Positions 23,701 through 37,690 of a stretch of DNA of 64,000 bases are shown piece by piece; position 1 is the first letter of the stretch, and every line of letters starts with the position of its first letter. Under the pieces are notes generated by a model. That model was given only the letters and a program-made list of their open reading frames with translations, had not been told where the DNA came from and did not search any database. Made by a program: the position numbers and the translations under genes. The stretch is from Megaleporinus macrocephalus (taxonomy: Eukaryota > Chordata > Actinopteri > Characiformes > Anostomidae). The DNA lies in the NCBI GenBank assembly GCA_021613375.1, contig CM038704.1:1003788-1067787 (forward strand), in the 5' to 3' direction.

Positions 23701-25685
23701 TGGAATTCTTTGGGGAAGTAGTTGTGAAAGTCTTTTATTCTTCTGATCAATTGCCATTTTAATGTGTAATGCTGGTGAGAGGAATTAGAGCTGAAGACTT
23801 CCTAATTGTTTCTCAGTCTCGTTCCTGAGGGACCCCCGCACTGCAGAACTGCACATTCTCCCTTTTCTGGTTTCCCAATCAGCACACGAGGAGATTCAGG
23901 CCTAAGACGAACTGATTAAGGAGTGATTTCAGTTAGAGAGTGAAAACTGTTCAGTTCGGGTGTCTGCAAAGTACGGCAGCCTCTTCCTGCCAGACAGCCT
24001 ACAGCCAGTTCTCCATCTCCATCTCCATCTCCATCGCCAGCAGCAGTGTCTCGGAATACTGACTTATTTTCAAAAAATGTTGACAGTCACAAACTAAGTA
24101 GAGGCTTATTTTTTCAAGATGTCAACATTTCAAGATTACATTTCAGGACAGTAAGTAATCCGTTATCTTAAAGGGAAGCCCGTCTGGTAACACTTGTAAG
24201 CCTTAATATGCTGTAATGACTTACAAAAATCACAAAAGTAGCAGATTTATTTATAAATGAACTTCTATTCTAAATATTTAACAATGCAATGCCTGCTGGG
24301 TAGATGAGGTCAGATGGTTTCAGGTCTGAACTGGACTGTGGTGTGAAGGAGTGAGTGTTAGTTACTAATCTAGCTTAAAGAAAACCATGTACATTGTGTT
24401 GTTGGTGTTGTTTCAGTGAAAGGCAGTGTGAAGACTGATATTAGTCTAAACAGCTTCACAAACATAAACAAGGAGAATAGTTAGTGAAGCAGCGTGTGGA
24501 CCAACACAGCCACCCAAAGACCCCCGCTCTGCTCTCCTCACTTCAGTCTGGATGAGTTGGAGTGGTTCAGTAGACCACCACTGGTGAGAGACTTGACGGA
24601 GGCTGTTGGTTTTAAGCGGAGACTAAAACACAATGCAGTCACAGTTTCCCCACACAGGAAGTCCAGAAGCTCCAGATTATGGAGAACCGCGAGAAGAACC
24701 GTGAACGTGAACATGCGCTGGATTCTCTCCTGAGAACGTTTAGCGTTAGCGTCAGCTGCTTCTCCTCGTTTGTGGATCCTGAAGGTGAAAGTCCAGTCTT
24801 AGTAGTGAACATACTAGTTCACTAATAAAGGAGTGTGAAGCTCAGAGACACTCCCGTTCAGTGTATCTAGCTGTTTACTGAGTGTGAATGTTTCCTGCTA
24901 GAAAGCGGAGCTCCTTTAACAGACACTCTCCTTCTCCGTCAACACCAACACACAGCTTCACAACAACTCCAGCACTGTGTCACTCTCTCCTCCACCCTCT
25001 CTGTTCACCATTTACACTAACGTGGTGTGTGATGTCGCTGCTGATGTCAGAAATGTTGAGTTCTAGCTCAAACTGTAAAGACTGAACAGTAGCATGTTTA
25101 GCTAGCTGTGCTTTCTGTACCTCTGAAACACTCCTCCTCTCTGGGTGATCCCTCCCTCTCTTTACTCCGCCCCCGGGTTAAATGGCGTATTCAGATAGGA
25201 ATATACTTGAATTTGATATTTTTAATGGCTTTTTTTTTGCCACTTTCAGTTCACTGTTACTGTTTATTTAACTTTTATAAAACAATGTCCTAACTTTTAA
25301 ACAGCCCACATTTTTCACCTCGTTTTCGTTGAATTTTATTGAAAAAACAGTAATTGTGTACTAAATTGTGTACTAAAGTGCGTTCTCTGAAGAGGATGTG
25401 TTCACAAACTTACACTTAGAAAAGTATAAATTGAACAAAAGTGCCCCAAAAGTAATTATTCTGATATAGTGAACTCGCAGTCACGCTTATATTTTTCATA
25501 AAATACATTATTATTTTAACATATTCACTATTACAACATAGTAATCGCTCATTTAACATAGCAAGTTAATGCTTTTATTACTAAATTAGACAAAAACAAA
25601 CAATAAATAAGAATAAATAAGATCTACGTAGAAGTTTAGAAGCTGCTGTAGATTCATGAGAGAGAAATCTCTGAACGCCGCTGAT
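23701..25685. other. No gene seen
   Basis: About 2 kb of unique-looking DNA. A short (CTCCAT)n run lies at 24011-24036. Open frames at 24494-24733, 24888-25085 and 25108-25293 show no known domain. I looked for exons with paired splice sites and found none I could support. Confidence 0.4.
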
Positions 25686-25689
25686 CATG

Positions 25690-26200
25690 CAGGCTAAGCT
25701 AATCGGGGCCCGGGGACGGCGTGTTCTCTCATCTGCCTGAGCACCGTGTCACCGCCGGTTTTCTCGCCCGCTCCGAAGTGCCCGCGTTAACAATCGCTCT
25801 ATTGGCTCTCGCAGCCTTGAGTCTGTCAAAAGCCCCTTTTCACAGCACAGCAAACATTTTTCAATTAACTGCCATCCACAGACACATTCAGCCCCGAGAA
25901 GACTCCCGTCAATACCGGCCTTGTCTCCCCGCGACCTCTGCGAGCTTCTTCATAATCTCCCTCGTCGTCGCGCGATAATACCGGAGAGGTGTGGAGGAGG
26001 TGAAGACGCGCTTCTCACGAGCCGCTATTCGCCAACCACACCGGCTCAAGGCTAAACCTGGAACTGAATATGAATAGGGACAGGCGGAGGGAGGGAGAGG
26101 CGGAGGGAGGGAGAGGCGGAGGGAGGGAGAGGCGGAGGGAAGGCGAGGGTAAGCGGTGGACGACAATGGCCGCCGGTAAATCGTGACACTCTAGGTTTCA
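25690..26200. promoter_or_regulatory. CpG-rich block, candidate promoter
   Basis: CpG dinucleotides are dense here (for example CGGGGACGGCGTG, CGTCGTCGCGCGA, GACGCGCTTCTCACGAGC) against a CpG-poor background. A four-fold 16-bp tandem of GGCGGAGGGAGGGAGA lies at about 26083-26148, with sites that could bind Sp-type factors or form G-quadruplexes. CGACAATGGCCGCCGG at about 26160 resembles a YY1-type initiator context. No downstream exon on either strand can be assigned, so its gene, if any, is unknown. Confidence 0.45.
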
Positions 26201-26284
26201 GTTTACTGACATCAGACATCACGTCGTGAGAGACGAGCTCTCGGACCAGGACTGCTTTAGAGGATCGAGGACAACAACCACAGG

Positions 26285-26590
26285 GGTTAAAGATGGCTGC
26301 CTATTGGGTACTCTTTAGGCAACCCAGTTTGGACCCACAAAGATTTATCCCTTGGCTCCATATCGGCCCTGTGTGTGTGTGTGTTTGCCCAAGTGGGCTA
26401 ATATTGGGGCTGATTTGGGACAGTGGGGCCCCTGTGAACAAATATTCACTGGCCCCACAGTGTGGCCCAGAATGGTAACACACCTGGGGCCCCCAGCAGT
26501 AGCCTAACTGGGTCTTATAACTCTAAGCCAGCAAAACAATGCACTGAGTCTAATCTGGCTCCACAACTGTTGCCCAAGTTGAAAAGTTAT
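26285..26590. other. No gene seen; low-copy sequence rich in TGGGGCC motifs
   Basis: Contains repeated words such as TGGGGCC, CCCAAGT and GGGCTAAT that lead into the next minisatellite. A (GT)n run lies at 26372-26384. No coding evidence. Confidence 0.4.
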
Positions 26591-26965
26591 AACCCAACTG
26601 GGGCCCAAAACTATAACCTAAATGGGAACCACAAACTGACCCAATTGGGACCCTAAGTCATAATCCAACAGGGGTCCAAAGTCATAAGCCATCCGGGATC
26701 CAAAATTATAACCCAACTGGGATCCAAAGTTATAACCCAACTGGGATCCAAAGTCATAACCCAACTGGGGTCCTAAGTCATAACCCAACTGGGGTCCTAA
26801 GTCATAACCCAACTGGGATCCAAAATCATAACCCAACTGGGATCCAAATTTGTACCCAACTGGGGTTCAAAGTGATAACCCAACTGGGGCCCAAAGTTAT
26901 AACCCAACTGGGGCCCAAAGTTATAACCCAACTGGGGTCCAAAGTGTTAACCCGAATGTGGTCCA
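26588..26965 (+). repeat. 24-bp minisatellite (about 15 units)
   Basis: Units of ATAACCCAACTGGGGTCCAA plus AGTC, 24 bp, with GATCC/GGTCC/GGCCC variants. Each contains the near-palindrome CCCAACTGGG. The 72-codon frames on both strands (YDLGPQLG-like repeats) come from the repeat. Confidence 0.93.
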
Positions 26966-27240
26966 TGTCTCCAAATCAAAAAGTCACTACTAGCTCACGT
27001 AAAATTCCTATGGGGCCAACACAGGCATGTTGGTCAGTGTCTATTGTCTACACTGTCCCCATGATTTCCAGTGGTACTGTTCTGCTCTGAAGTCAGCTGT
27101 GTCCGTATATAACTGTAATGTTTCCCTCAGACAGGGGAGTGAGCACAGCTGTCCCGGTTAACAACAGGAACCCAACTGGGTGAGCCACCACACACTGTTA
27201 CAGCAGTCAACAGGCTAAACCACAAAACAAACCCATTTGA
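26966..27240. other. No gene seen
   Basis: Short spacer between two minisatellites, no exon. Confidence 0.35.
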
Positions 27241-27247
27241 ACCTGGA

Positions 27248-29250
27248 CCACCACGTCACCATCCTGCCACCACCTTCTCATCCTGCCACCACGTCACCAT
27301 CCTGCCACCACGTCATCATCCTGCCACCACCTTCTCATCCTGCCACCACGTCATCATCCTGCCACCACGTCATCATCCTGCCACCACGTCCTCATCCTGC
27401 CACCACGTCACCATCCTGCCACCACCTTCTCATCCTGCCACCACCTTCTCATCCTGCCACCACCTTCTCATCCTGCCACCACGTCACCATCCTGCCACCA
27501 CCTTCTCATCCTGCCACCACCTTCTCATCCTGCCACCACGTCATCATCCTGCCACCACCTTCTCATCCTGCCACCACCTTCTCATCCTGCCACCACGTCA
27601 CCATCCTGCCACCACGTTCTCATCCTGCCACCACCTTCTCATCCTGCCACCACGTCCTCATCCTGCCACCACGTTCTCATCCTGCCACCACGTCCTCATC
27701 CTGCCACCACGTCATCATTCTGCCACCACGTCATCATCCTGCCACCACCTTCTCATCCTGCCACCATGTCATCATCCTGCCACCACGTCATCATCCTGCC
27801 ACCACGTCACCATCCTGCCACCACCTTCTCATCCTGCCACCACGTCACCATCCTGCCACCACCTTCTCATCCTGCCACCACGTCACCATCCTGCCACCAC
27901 CTTCTCATCCTGCCACCACCTTCTCATCCTGCCACCACGTCACCATCCTGCCACCACCTTCTCATCCTGCCACCACGTCACCATCCTGCCACCACCTTCT
28001 CATCCTGCCACCACGTCACCATCCTGCCACCACCTTCTCATCCTGCCACCACCTTCTCATCCTGCCACCACGTCACCATCCTGCCACCACGTTCTCATCC
28101 TGCCACCACCTTCTCATCCTGCCACCACGTCACCATCCTGCCACCACGTTCTCATCCTGCCACCACGTCACCATCCTGCCACCACGTTCTCATCCTGCCA
28201 CCACGTCCTCATCCTGCCACCACGTCATCATCCTGCCACCACGTCCTCATCCTGCCACCACGTCCTCATCCTGCCACCACCTTCTCATCCTGCCACCACC
28301 TTCTCATCCTGCCACCACGTCATCATCCTGCCACCACGTTCTCATCCTGCCACCACGTCATCATCCTGCCACCACGTCATCATCCTGCCACCACGTCATC
28401 ATCCTGCCACCACGCTATCATCCTGCCACCACGTCATCATCCTGCCACCACGTCATCATCCTGCCACCACGTCCTCATCCTGCCACCACGTCCTCATCCT
28501 GCCACCACGTCATCATCCTGCCACCACGTCATCATCCTGCCACCACGCTATCATCCTGCCACCACGTCATCATCCTGCCACCACGCTATCATCCTGCCAC
28601 CACGTCATCATCCTGCCACCACGCCATCATCCTGCCACCACGCTATCATCCTGCCACCACGTCATCATCCTGCCACCACGTCATCATCCTGCCACCACGT
28701 TCTCATCCTGCCACCACGTCCTCATCCTGCCACCACCTTCTCATCCTGCCACCACGTCCTCATCCTGCCACCACGCTATCATCCTGCCACCACGTCCTCA
28801 TCCTGCCACCACGTCCTCATCCTGCCACCACGCTATCATCCTGCCACCACGTTCTCATCCTGCCACCATGTCATCATCCTGCCACCACGTTCTCATCCTG
28901 CCACCACGTCCTCATCCTGCCACCACCTTCTCATCCTGCCACCACGTCCTCATCCTGCCACCACGCTATCATCCTGCCACCACGTCATCATCCTGCCACC
29001 ACGTCCTCATCCTGCCACCACGCTATCATCCTGCCACCACGTTATCATCCTGCCACCACGTTCTCATCCTGCCACCACGTCCTCATCCTGCCACCACGTC
29101 CTCATCCTGCCACCACGCTATCATCCTGCCACCACGCTATCATCCTGCCACCACGTTCTCATCCTGCCACCACGTCCTCATCCTGCCACCACGTCCTCAT
29201 CCTGCCACCACGTTATCATCCTGCCACCACGTTATCATCCTGCCACCACA
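27248..29250 (+). repeat. 19-bp minisatellite (about 105 units)
   Basis: Units of CACCACGTCATCATCCTGC and close variants (CTTCTC, GTCCTC, GCTATC, GTTCTC). Because 19 is not a multiple of 3 and no frame of the unit contains a stop, every forward frame is open. This gives a 682-codon and a 519-codon frame with the same 19-residue repeat (SCHHVIILPPRHHPATTSS-like). The longer frame starts at a TTG, not an ATG. There is no splice, promoter or codon evidence for translation. Confidence 0.97.
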
Positions 29251-29818
29251 GCAGATTCAGTAGAAACCCTTCAGAAAGCGGCTGAATTGAAGATGTTTAG
29301 AGGAAGACCTCCTCGAGAGACGTGACACAGAGAGAACAGATGCGATCTCTCAGCCCTCGACCGAAATTACTGGCTGATTCTTTTGCTCAAGAAGAGACAA
29401 ACACCCAGCAGCCCCCTTATAAACTCCCCCAGGTGTTCGCCTTTGGACTTGATTGGCTCTGGAGGCAACGCAGCATCCCCCTCTGCTGGCCGGAGGTGGC
29501 CTGGGCCTGGAACCAATCCTTACAATAATACTGCACATAAAAGAGACTTAATGACCAAAAACACAGAGAGATTTAGAGCAACATCTTTAGAAACGATGCA
29601 GATTCAATAAAACACGTTTACACCTGCATTTCTATCTGATCCAGATTTAATCCTGATACTCATAAAGTGGCGAGATCAGGTCTTTGTTATCATCTTTGTT
29701 ATCGAGAGAGATGGAGAGGCTTCAGGAGAACTCACTGTGAAGAGAGTGTCATAGATGACAGACACCTGCAGCACTACTGCTGAGTTACATAAACTGAATA
29801 TTCTCACTGCATATGCCT
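29251..29818. other. No gene seen
   Basis: Unique-looking spacer. Overlapping open frames of 62-75 codons on both strands at 29322-29610 have no recognisable domain. Confidence 0.4.
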
Positions 29819-29821
29819 ACA

Positions 29822-32800
29822 CATTACACTAAACCCTACACTTTACACTAAACCTCTACACTTTACACTAAACCCTACACTTTACACTAAACCCTACACT
29901 TTACACTAAACCTCTACACTTTACACTAAACCCTACACTTTACACTAAACCCTACACTTTACACTAAACCCTACACTTTACACTAAACCCTACACTTTAC
30001 ACTAAACCTCTACACTTTACACTAAACCCTACACTTTACACTAAACGCTATACTTTACACTAAACCTCTACACTTTACACTAAACCACTACACTTTGCAC
30101 TAAACCCTACACTTTACACTAAACCCTACACTTTACACTAAACGCTATACTTTACACTAAACGCTATACTTTACACTAAACCTCTACACTTTACACTAAA
30201 CCCCTACACATTACACTAAACCTCTACACTTTACACTAAACCTCTACATTTTGCACTAAACCCTATACTTTACACTAAACCCTACACTTTACACTAAACC
30301 CTACACTTTACACTAAACGCTATACTTTACACTAAACCCTACACTTTACACTAAACCTCTACACATTACACTAAACCCCTACACTTCACACTAAACCCCT
30401 ACACTTTAAACTAAATCCCTACACTTTACACTAACCTCTACACTTTACACTAAACCTCTACACTTTACACTAAACCCTACATTTACACTAAACCTCTACA
30501 CTTTACACTAAACCTCTACACTTTACACGAAACCTCTACACTTTACACTAAACCCTACACTTTACACTAAACCTCTACACTTTACACTAAACATCTACAC
30601 TTTACACTGAACCTCTACACTTTACACTAAACCCTACACTTTACACTAAACGCTATACTTTACACTAAACCCTACACTTTACACTAAACCTCTACACATT
30701 ACACTAAACCCCTACACTTTACACTAAACCCCTACACTTTAAACTAAATCCCTACACTTTACACTAAATCCCTACACTTTACACTAAACCCCTACACTTT
30801 ACACTAAACCTCTACACTTTACACTAAACCCTACACTTTACACTAAACCCTACACTTTACACTAAACCTCTACACATTACACTAAACCCCTACACTTTAC
30901 ACTAAACCCCTACACTTTAAACTAAATCCCTACACTTTAAACTAAATCCCTACACTTTACACTAAACCTCTACACTTTACACTAAACCCTACACTTTACA
31001 CTAAACCCTACACTTTACACTAAACCTGTACACATTACACTAAACCTCTACACTTTACACTAACCCCCTACAATTTACACTAACCCCCTACAATTTACAC
31101 TAAACCCCTACACATTACACTAAACCCCTACACATTACACTAAACCTCTACACTTTACATTAAACCCTACACTTTACACTAAACATCTACACATTACACT
31201 AAACCTCTACACTTTACACTAACCCCCTACACTTTACACTAAACCCCTACACATTACACTAAACCCCTACACATTACACTAAACCCCTACACATTACACT
31301 AAACCCTACACTTTACACTAACCCCCTACAATTTACACTAAACCCCTACACATTACATTAAACCCCTACCCATTACACTAAACCTCTACACTTTACACTA
31401 AACCCTACACTTTACACTAAACCCCTACACATTACACTAAACCCCTACACATTACACTAAACCCCTACACTTTACACTAACCCCCTAAACTTTACACTAA
31501 ACCCCTACACTGTACACTAACTTCTACATTAACACTAAACACCTACACTTTACACTAACCTCTACATTAACACTAAACACCTACACTTTACACTAACCTC
31601 TACATTAAAACGAAACACCTACACTTTACACTAAACCTCTACACTTTACACCAACCCCCTACACTTTACACTAAACCCCTACACTTTACACTAAACCTCT
31701 ACACTTTACACTAAACCTCTACACTTTACAGTAACCCCCTACACTTTACACTAACCCCCCACATTTTACAATAACCTCTACATTAAAACTAAACACCTAC
31801 ACTTTACACTAACCACCTACACTTTACACTAAACCCATACACTTTACACTAAACCCCTACACATTACACTAAACCCCTACACATTACACTAAACCCCTAC
31901 ACTTTACACTAAACCTCTACACTTTACACTAAACCCCTACACATTACACTAAACCCCTACACTTTACACTAAACCTCTACACATTACACTAAACCCTACA
32001 CTTTACACTAAACCCTACACTTTACACTAAACCTCTACACATTACACTAAACCTCTACACTTTACACTAACCCCCTACAATTTACACTAACCCCTACACA
32101 TTACACTAAACCCTACACTTTACACTAAACCCCTACACATTACACTAAAGCCTACACTTTACACTAAACCTCTACACTTTACATTAAACCCTACACTTTA
32201 CGCTAAACCTCTACACATTACACTAAACCTCTACACTTTACACTAACCCCCTACACTTTACACTAAACCCCTACACTTTACACTAAACCCCTACACATTA
32301 CACTAAACCCTACACTTTACACTAACCCCCTACAATTTACACTAAACCCCTACACATTACACTAAACCCCTACACATTACACTAAACCCCTACACTTTAC
32401 ACTAACCCCCTACACTTTACACTAACCCCCTACACTTTACACTAGCTTCTACATTAACACTAAACACCTACACTTTACACTAACCTCTACATTAAAACGA
32501 AACACCTAAACTTTACACTAAACCTCTACACTTTACACTAACCCCCTACACTTTACACTAACCCCCTACACTTTACACTAAACCCATACACTTTACACTA
32601 AACTTCTACACTTTACAATAACCTCCTACACTTTATACTAAACCCATACACTTTACACTAAACCTCTACACTTTACACTAACCCCCTACACTTTACACTA
32701 AACCCATACACTTTACACTAAACCTCTACACTTTACACAAACCCCCTACACTTTACATTAACCCCATACACTTTACACTAACCTCTACATTAACACTAAA

Positions 32801-35800
32801 CACCTACACTTTACACTAACCTCTACATTAACACTAAACACCTACACTTTACACTAACCTCTACATTAAAACTAAACACCTACACTTTACACTAACCCCC
32901 TACACTTTACACTAAACCCATACACTTTACACTAAACCTCTACACTTTACACTAACCCCCTACACTTTACACTAAACCCATACACTTTACACTAAACCCC
33001 TATACTTTACACTAACCTCTACATTAACAATAAACCCCTACACTTCACATTAACCTCTACATTAAAACTAAACACCTACACTTTACACTAACCTCTACAC
33101 TTTACACTAAACCCCTATACTTTACACTAAACCCCTACACTTTACACTAAACCTCTACACTTTACCCTAAACCTCTACACTTTACACTAACCCCCTACAC
33201 TTTACACTAAACCCATACACTTTACCCTAAACCTCTACACTTTACACAAACCCCCTACACTTTACATTAACCCCATACACTTTACACTAACCTCTACATT
33301 AACACTAAACACCTACACTTTACACTAACCTCTACATTAACACTAAACACCTACACTTTACACTAACCTCTACATTAAAACTAAACACCTACACTTTACA
33401 CTAACCCCCTACACTTTACACTAAACCCCTACACTTTACACTAAACCTCTACACTTTACACTAACCCCCTACACTTTACACTAAACCCATACACTTTACA
33501 CTAAACCCCTATACTTTACACTAACCTCTACATTAACAATAAACCCCTACACTTCACATTAACCTCTACATTAAAACTAAACACCTACACTTTACACCAA
33601 CCTCTACATTAACACTAAACCCCTACACTTTACCCTAACCCCCTACACTTTACACTAAACCTCTACACTTTACACTAACCTCTACATTAACACTAAACAC
33701 CTACACTTTACACTAACATCTACAATAAAACTAAACACCTATACTTTACACTAACCCCCTACACTTTACACTAAACCCATACACTTTACACTAAACCTCT
33801 ACACTTTACAATAACTTCCTACACTTTACACTAATCCCTACATTTACACTAAACCCATACACTTTACACAAAACCCCTACACTTTACACTAACCTCTACA
33901 TTAAAAATAAACCCCCACATTTTACACTAACCTCTACATTAACACTAAACCCCTACACTTTACACTAACCTCTACTTTAACACTAAACCCCCACATTTTA
34001 CACTAACCTCTACTTTAGCACTAAACCCCTACACTTTACACTAACCTCTACTTTAACACTAAACCCCTACACTTTACACTAACATCTACATTAACACTAA
34101 ACCCCTACACTTTACACTAGCCTCTATATTAACAATAAACCCCTATACTTTACACTAACCTCTATATTAACACTATACCCCTACACTTTACACTAAACCC
34201 TATATTTACACTAAACCCTAACTCCTACATTTACACTAAACCTTAACCCCTACATTTACATTAAACTCCAGCATTAACACTAAACCCCTACACTTTACAC
34301 TAACATCTACATTAACACTAAACTCCTACACTTTACACAAACCTCTACATTAACACTAAACACCTACACTTTACACTAACCTCTACATTAACACTAAACA
34401 CCTACACTTTACACAAACATCTACATTAAGACTAAACTCCTACACTTTACACTAACCTCTACATTAACACTAAACCCCTACACTTTACACTAGCCTCTAC
34501 ATTAACACTAAACCCATACACTTTACACTAACCTCTACATTAACACTAAACCCCTACACTTTACACTAGCCTCTACATTAACACTAAACCCCTACACTTT
34601 ACACAAACTTCTACATTAAGACTAAACTCCTACACTTTACACTAACATCTACATTAACACCAATCCCCTACACTTTACACCAACCTCTACATTAACACTA
34701 AACTCCTACACTTTACACTAACCCCCTACATTAACACTAAACACCTACACTTTACACAAACATCTACATTAAGACTAAACACCTACACTTTACACTAACC
34801 TCTACATTAACACTAAACCCCTACAATTTACACTAGCCTCTACATTAACACTAAACCCCTACACTTTACACTAACCTCTACATTAACACTAAACACCTAC
34901 ACTTTACACTAGCCTCTACATTAACACTAAGCCCCTACACTTTACACTAACCTCTACATTAACACTACCCCCCTACATTTTACACTAACCTCTACATTAA
35001 CTAAACCCCTCCACTTTACACTAAACCCTACATTTACACTAAACCCCTAACCCCTACATTTACATTAAACCCTAACCCCTACATTTACACTGAACCTTAA
35101 CTCCTACATTTACACTAAACCTTAACCCCTACATTTACATTAACATCTACATTAACACCAAACCCCTACACTTTACACTAACCTCTACATTAAAACTAAA
35201 GCCCTACACTTTACACTAACCTCTACATTAACACTAAACCCCTATACTTTACACTAGCCTCTACATCAACACTAAACCCCTACACTTTACACTAACCTCT
35301 ACATTAACACTATACCCCTACACTTTACACTAAACCCCATATTTACACTAAACCCTAACCCCTACATTTACACTAAACCTTAACCCCTACATTTACATTA
35401 AACCCTAACTCCAACATTAACACTAAACACCTACACTTTACACTAACCTTTACATTAACACTAAACACCTACACTTTACATTAACATCTACATTAACACT
35501 AAACCCCTACACTTTACACTAGCCGCTACATCAACACTAAACCCCTACACTTTACACTAACCTCTACATTAACACAACCCATTACATTTTACACTAACCT
35601 CTACATTTACACTAAACCTTAACTCCTACATTTACACTAAACCCTAACCCCTACATTTACATTAAACCCTAAATCCAACATTAACACTAAACACCTACAC
35701 TTTACATTAACATCTACGTTAAGACTAAACCCTTACACTTTACACTAACCTCTACATTAACACTAAACCCCTACACTTTACACTAACCTCTACATTAACA

Positions 35801-36985
35801 CTAAACCTCTACACTTTACACTAACATCTATGTTAAGACTAAACTCCTACACTTTACACTAACCTCTACATTAACACTAAACGCCTACACTTTACACTAA
35901 CCTCTATATTTACACTTAACCCTAACTCCTACATCTACACTAATCCCTAACCCCTATATTTACACTAAACCCTAAGCCCTACATTTACACTAAACCCTAA
36001 CCTCTACATTTACACTAAACCCTAACCCCTACATTTACACTAAACCCTAACCCCTACATTTACACTAAACCCTAACTCCTACATTTACACTAAACCCTAA
36101 CTCCTACATTTACACTAAACACTAACTCCTACATTTACACTAAACCCTAACCCCTACATTTACACTAAACCCTAACCCCTGCATTTACACTAAACACTAA
36201 CTCCTACATTTACACTAAACACTAACCCCTACATTTACACTAAACACTAACTGCTACATTTACACTAAACCCTAACTCCTACATTTACACTAAACCCTAA
36301 CCCCTACATTTACACTAAACTGTAACCCCTACATTTACACTAAACCCTACATTTACACTAAACCCTAACCCCTACATTTACACTAAACCCTAACCCCTAC
36401 ATCTACACTAAACCCCAACTCCTACATTTACACTAAACCCTAACCCCTACATTTACACTAAACACTAACTCCTACATTTACACTAAACACTAACCCCTAC
36501 ATTTACACTAAACACTAACTGCTACATTTACACTAAACACTAACTCCTACATTTACACTACACCCTAACCCCTACATTTACACTAAACCCTAACCCCTAC
36601 ATTTACACTAAACACTAACTCCTACATTTACACTAAACCCTAACTCCTACATTTACACTAAACCCTAACTCCTACATTTACACTAAACCCTAACCCCTAC
36701 ATTTACACTAAACCCTACATTTACACTAAACCCTAACCCCTACATTTACACTAAACCCTAACCCCTACATTTACACTAAACCTCAATCCCTACATTTACA
36801 CTAACCCCTACATTTACACTAAACCCTAACCTCTACATTTACACTAAACCCTAACCCCTACATTTACACTAAACCCTAACCACTACATTTACACTAAACC
36901 CTAACTCCTACATTTACACTAAACACTAACTCCTACATTTACACTAAACCCTAACCTCTACATTTACACTAAAAAACACTAACTC
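29822..36985 (-). repeat. Telomere-like satellite, reverse orientation (about 7.2 kb)
   Basis: Reverse complement of the 18.9-21.6 kb array. The right end (about 35.9-36.98 kb) has 25-bp units, CCCTAACCCCTACATTTACA plus CTAAA, that match the forward array. The left two thirds consists of 19/20-bp units (TACACTTTACACTAAACCC/T). The 33.9-35.9 kb section is dominated by 38-bp dimers alternating TACATTAACACTAAAC and CTACACTTTACACTAAC. Divergence is gradual, so these are age or sub-family zones of one array. Confidence 0.95.
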
Positions 36986-37690
36986 CTACATTTATACTTA
37001 TACAGATGACCGGTCTGTGGGGAAGACAGTGTGAGTGCAGATAGAGAATGGGACTGGAGAGATAAACATGTAAGTAGATGTTTAAGACTTCGAGGAGAGC
37101 TGCTGCTGCCATGTTTGCCAAAAAGACCTAATAATAAGTTTCTATTCATGGAAGCACACAGTGTTTTGTGATTAGGTCGAGTGTGAACAGGTTTACTTGG
37201 TGCAGTTCTTATCGCTTCACTGCAGCAGGACACCGAACCAAAACACACTTCACCTCCAAGCTACTAATTCTGACACACAACAAACAAACAAACAAACAAA
37301 CAAATCAACATTACATTATTCATTCCGGACAGTTTCTCCAACACTCGGACACCATGGAGCAGCTTCAGCTCAGCGTTCAACACTGAAGAGACTGAAGAGA
37401 CGAGCAGCTCCACCTTTATTAGCACCACAACCTCAACAGTGACTGGAAGTAGCAGCCATGCTGTGTGAGTGGATCACTGTGTGCTGGTTGAAGCAGATCA
37501 TCTTCAACTGAAAGTTTCACAGAGAAACTCAGTAAAGAGTGTATTGTTAACTTACACTGCCGCTCAAAGGTTTGGGTGTTTGATTTAGTTCATATAAACC
37601 AGTTTCTTTTTGAGGTCCAAGCATAAAGAATGGTGTCAGTTTGTAGAAGCTGTTAAAATGAAAGATTCTGGATGATAAACTGGGCTGTGA
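36986..37690. other. No gene seen; (CAAA)n run
   Basis: A (CAAA)n microsatellite lies at about 37279-37303. Open frames of 72-89 codons at 36979-37442 overlap on both strands and have no known domain. Confidence 0.4.

Noticed and set aside
24494..25293. Open frames of 60-79 codons as possible exons of a gene driven by the CpG block
   Set aside because: No domain, no paired splice sites and no conserved motif; not enough to call a gene.
27237..29285. 682-codon open frame, the longest in the window
   Set aside because: It is the 19-bp minisatellite read through; all three frames are open, the start is TTG, and there are no domain, splice or promoter signals.
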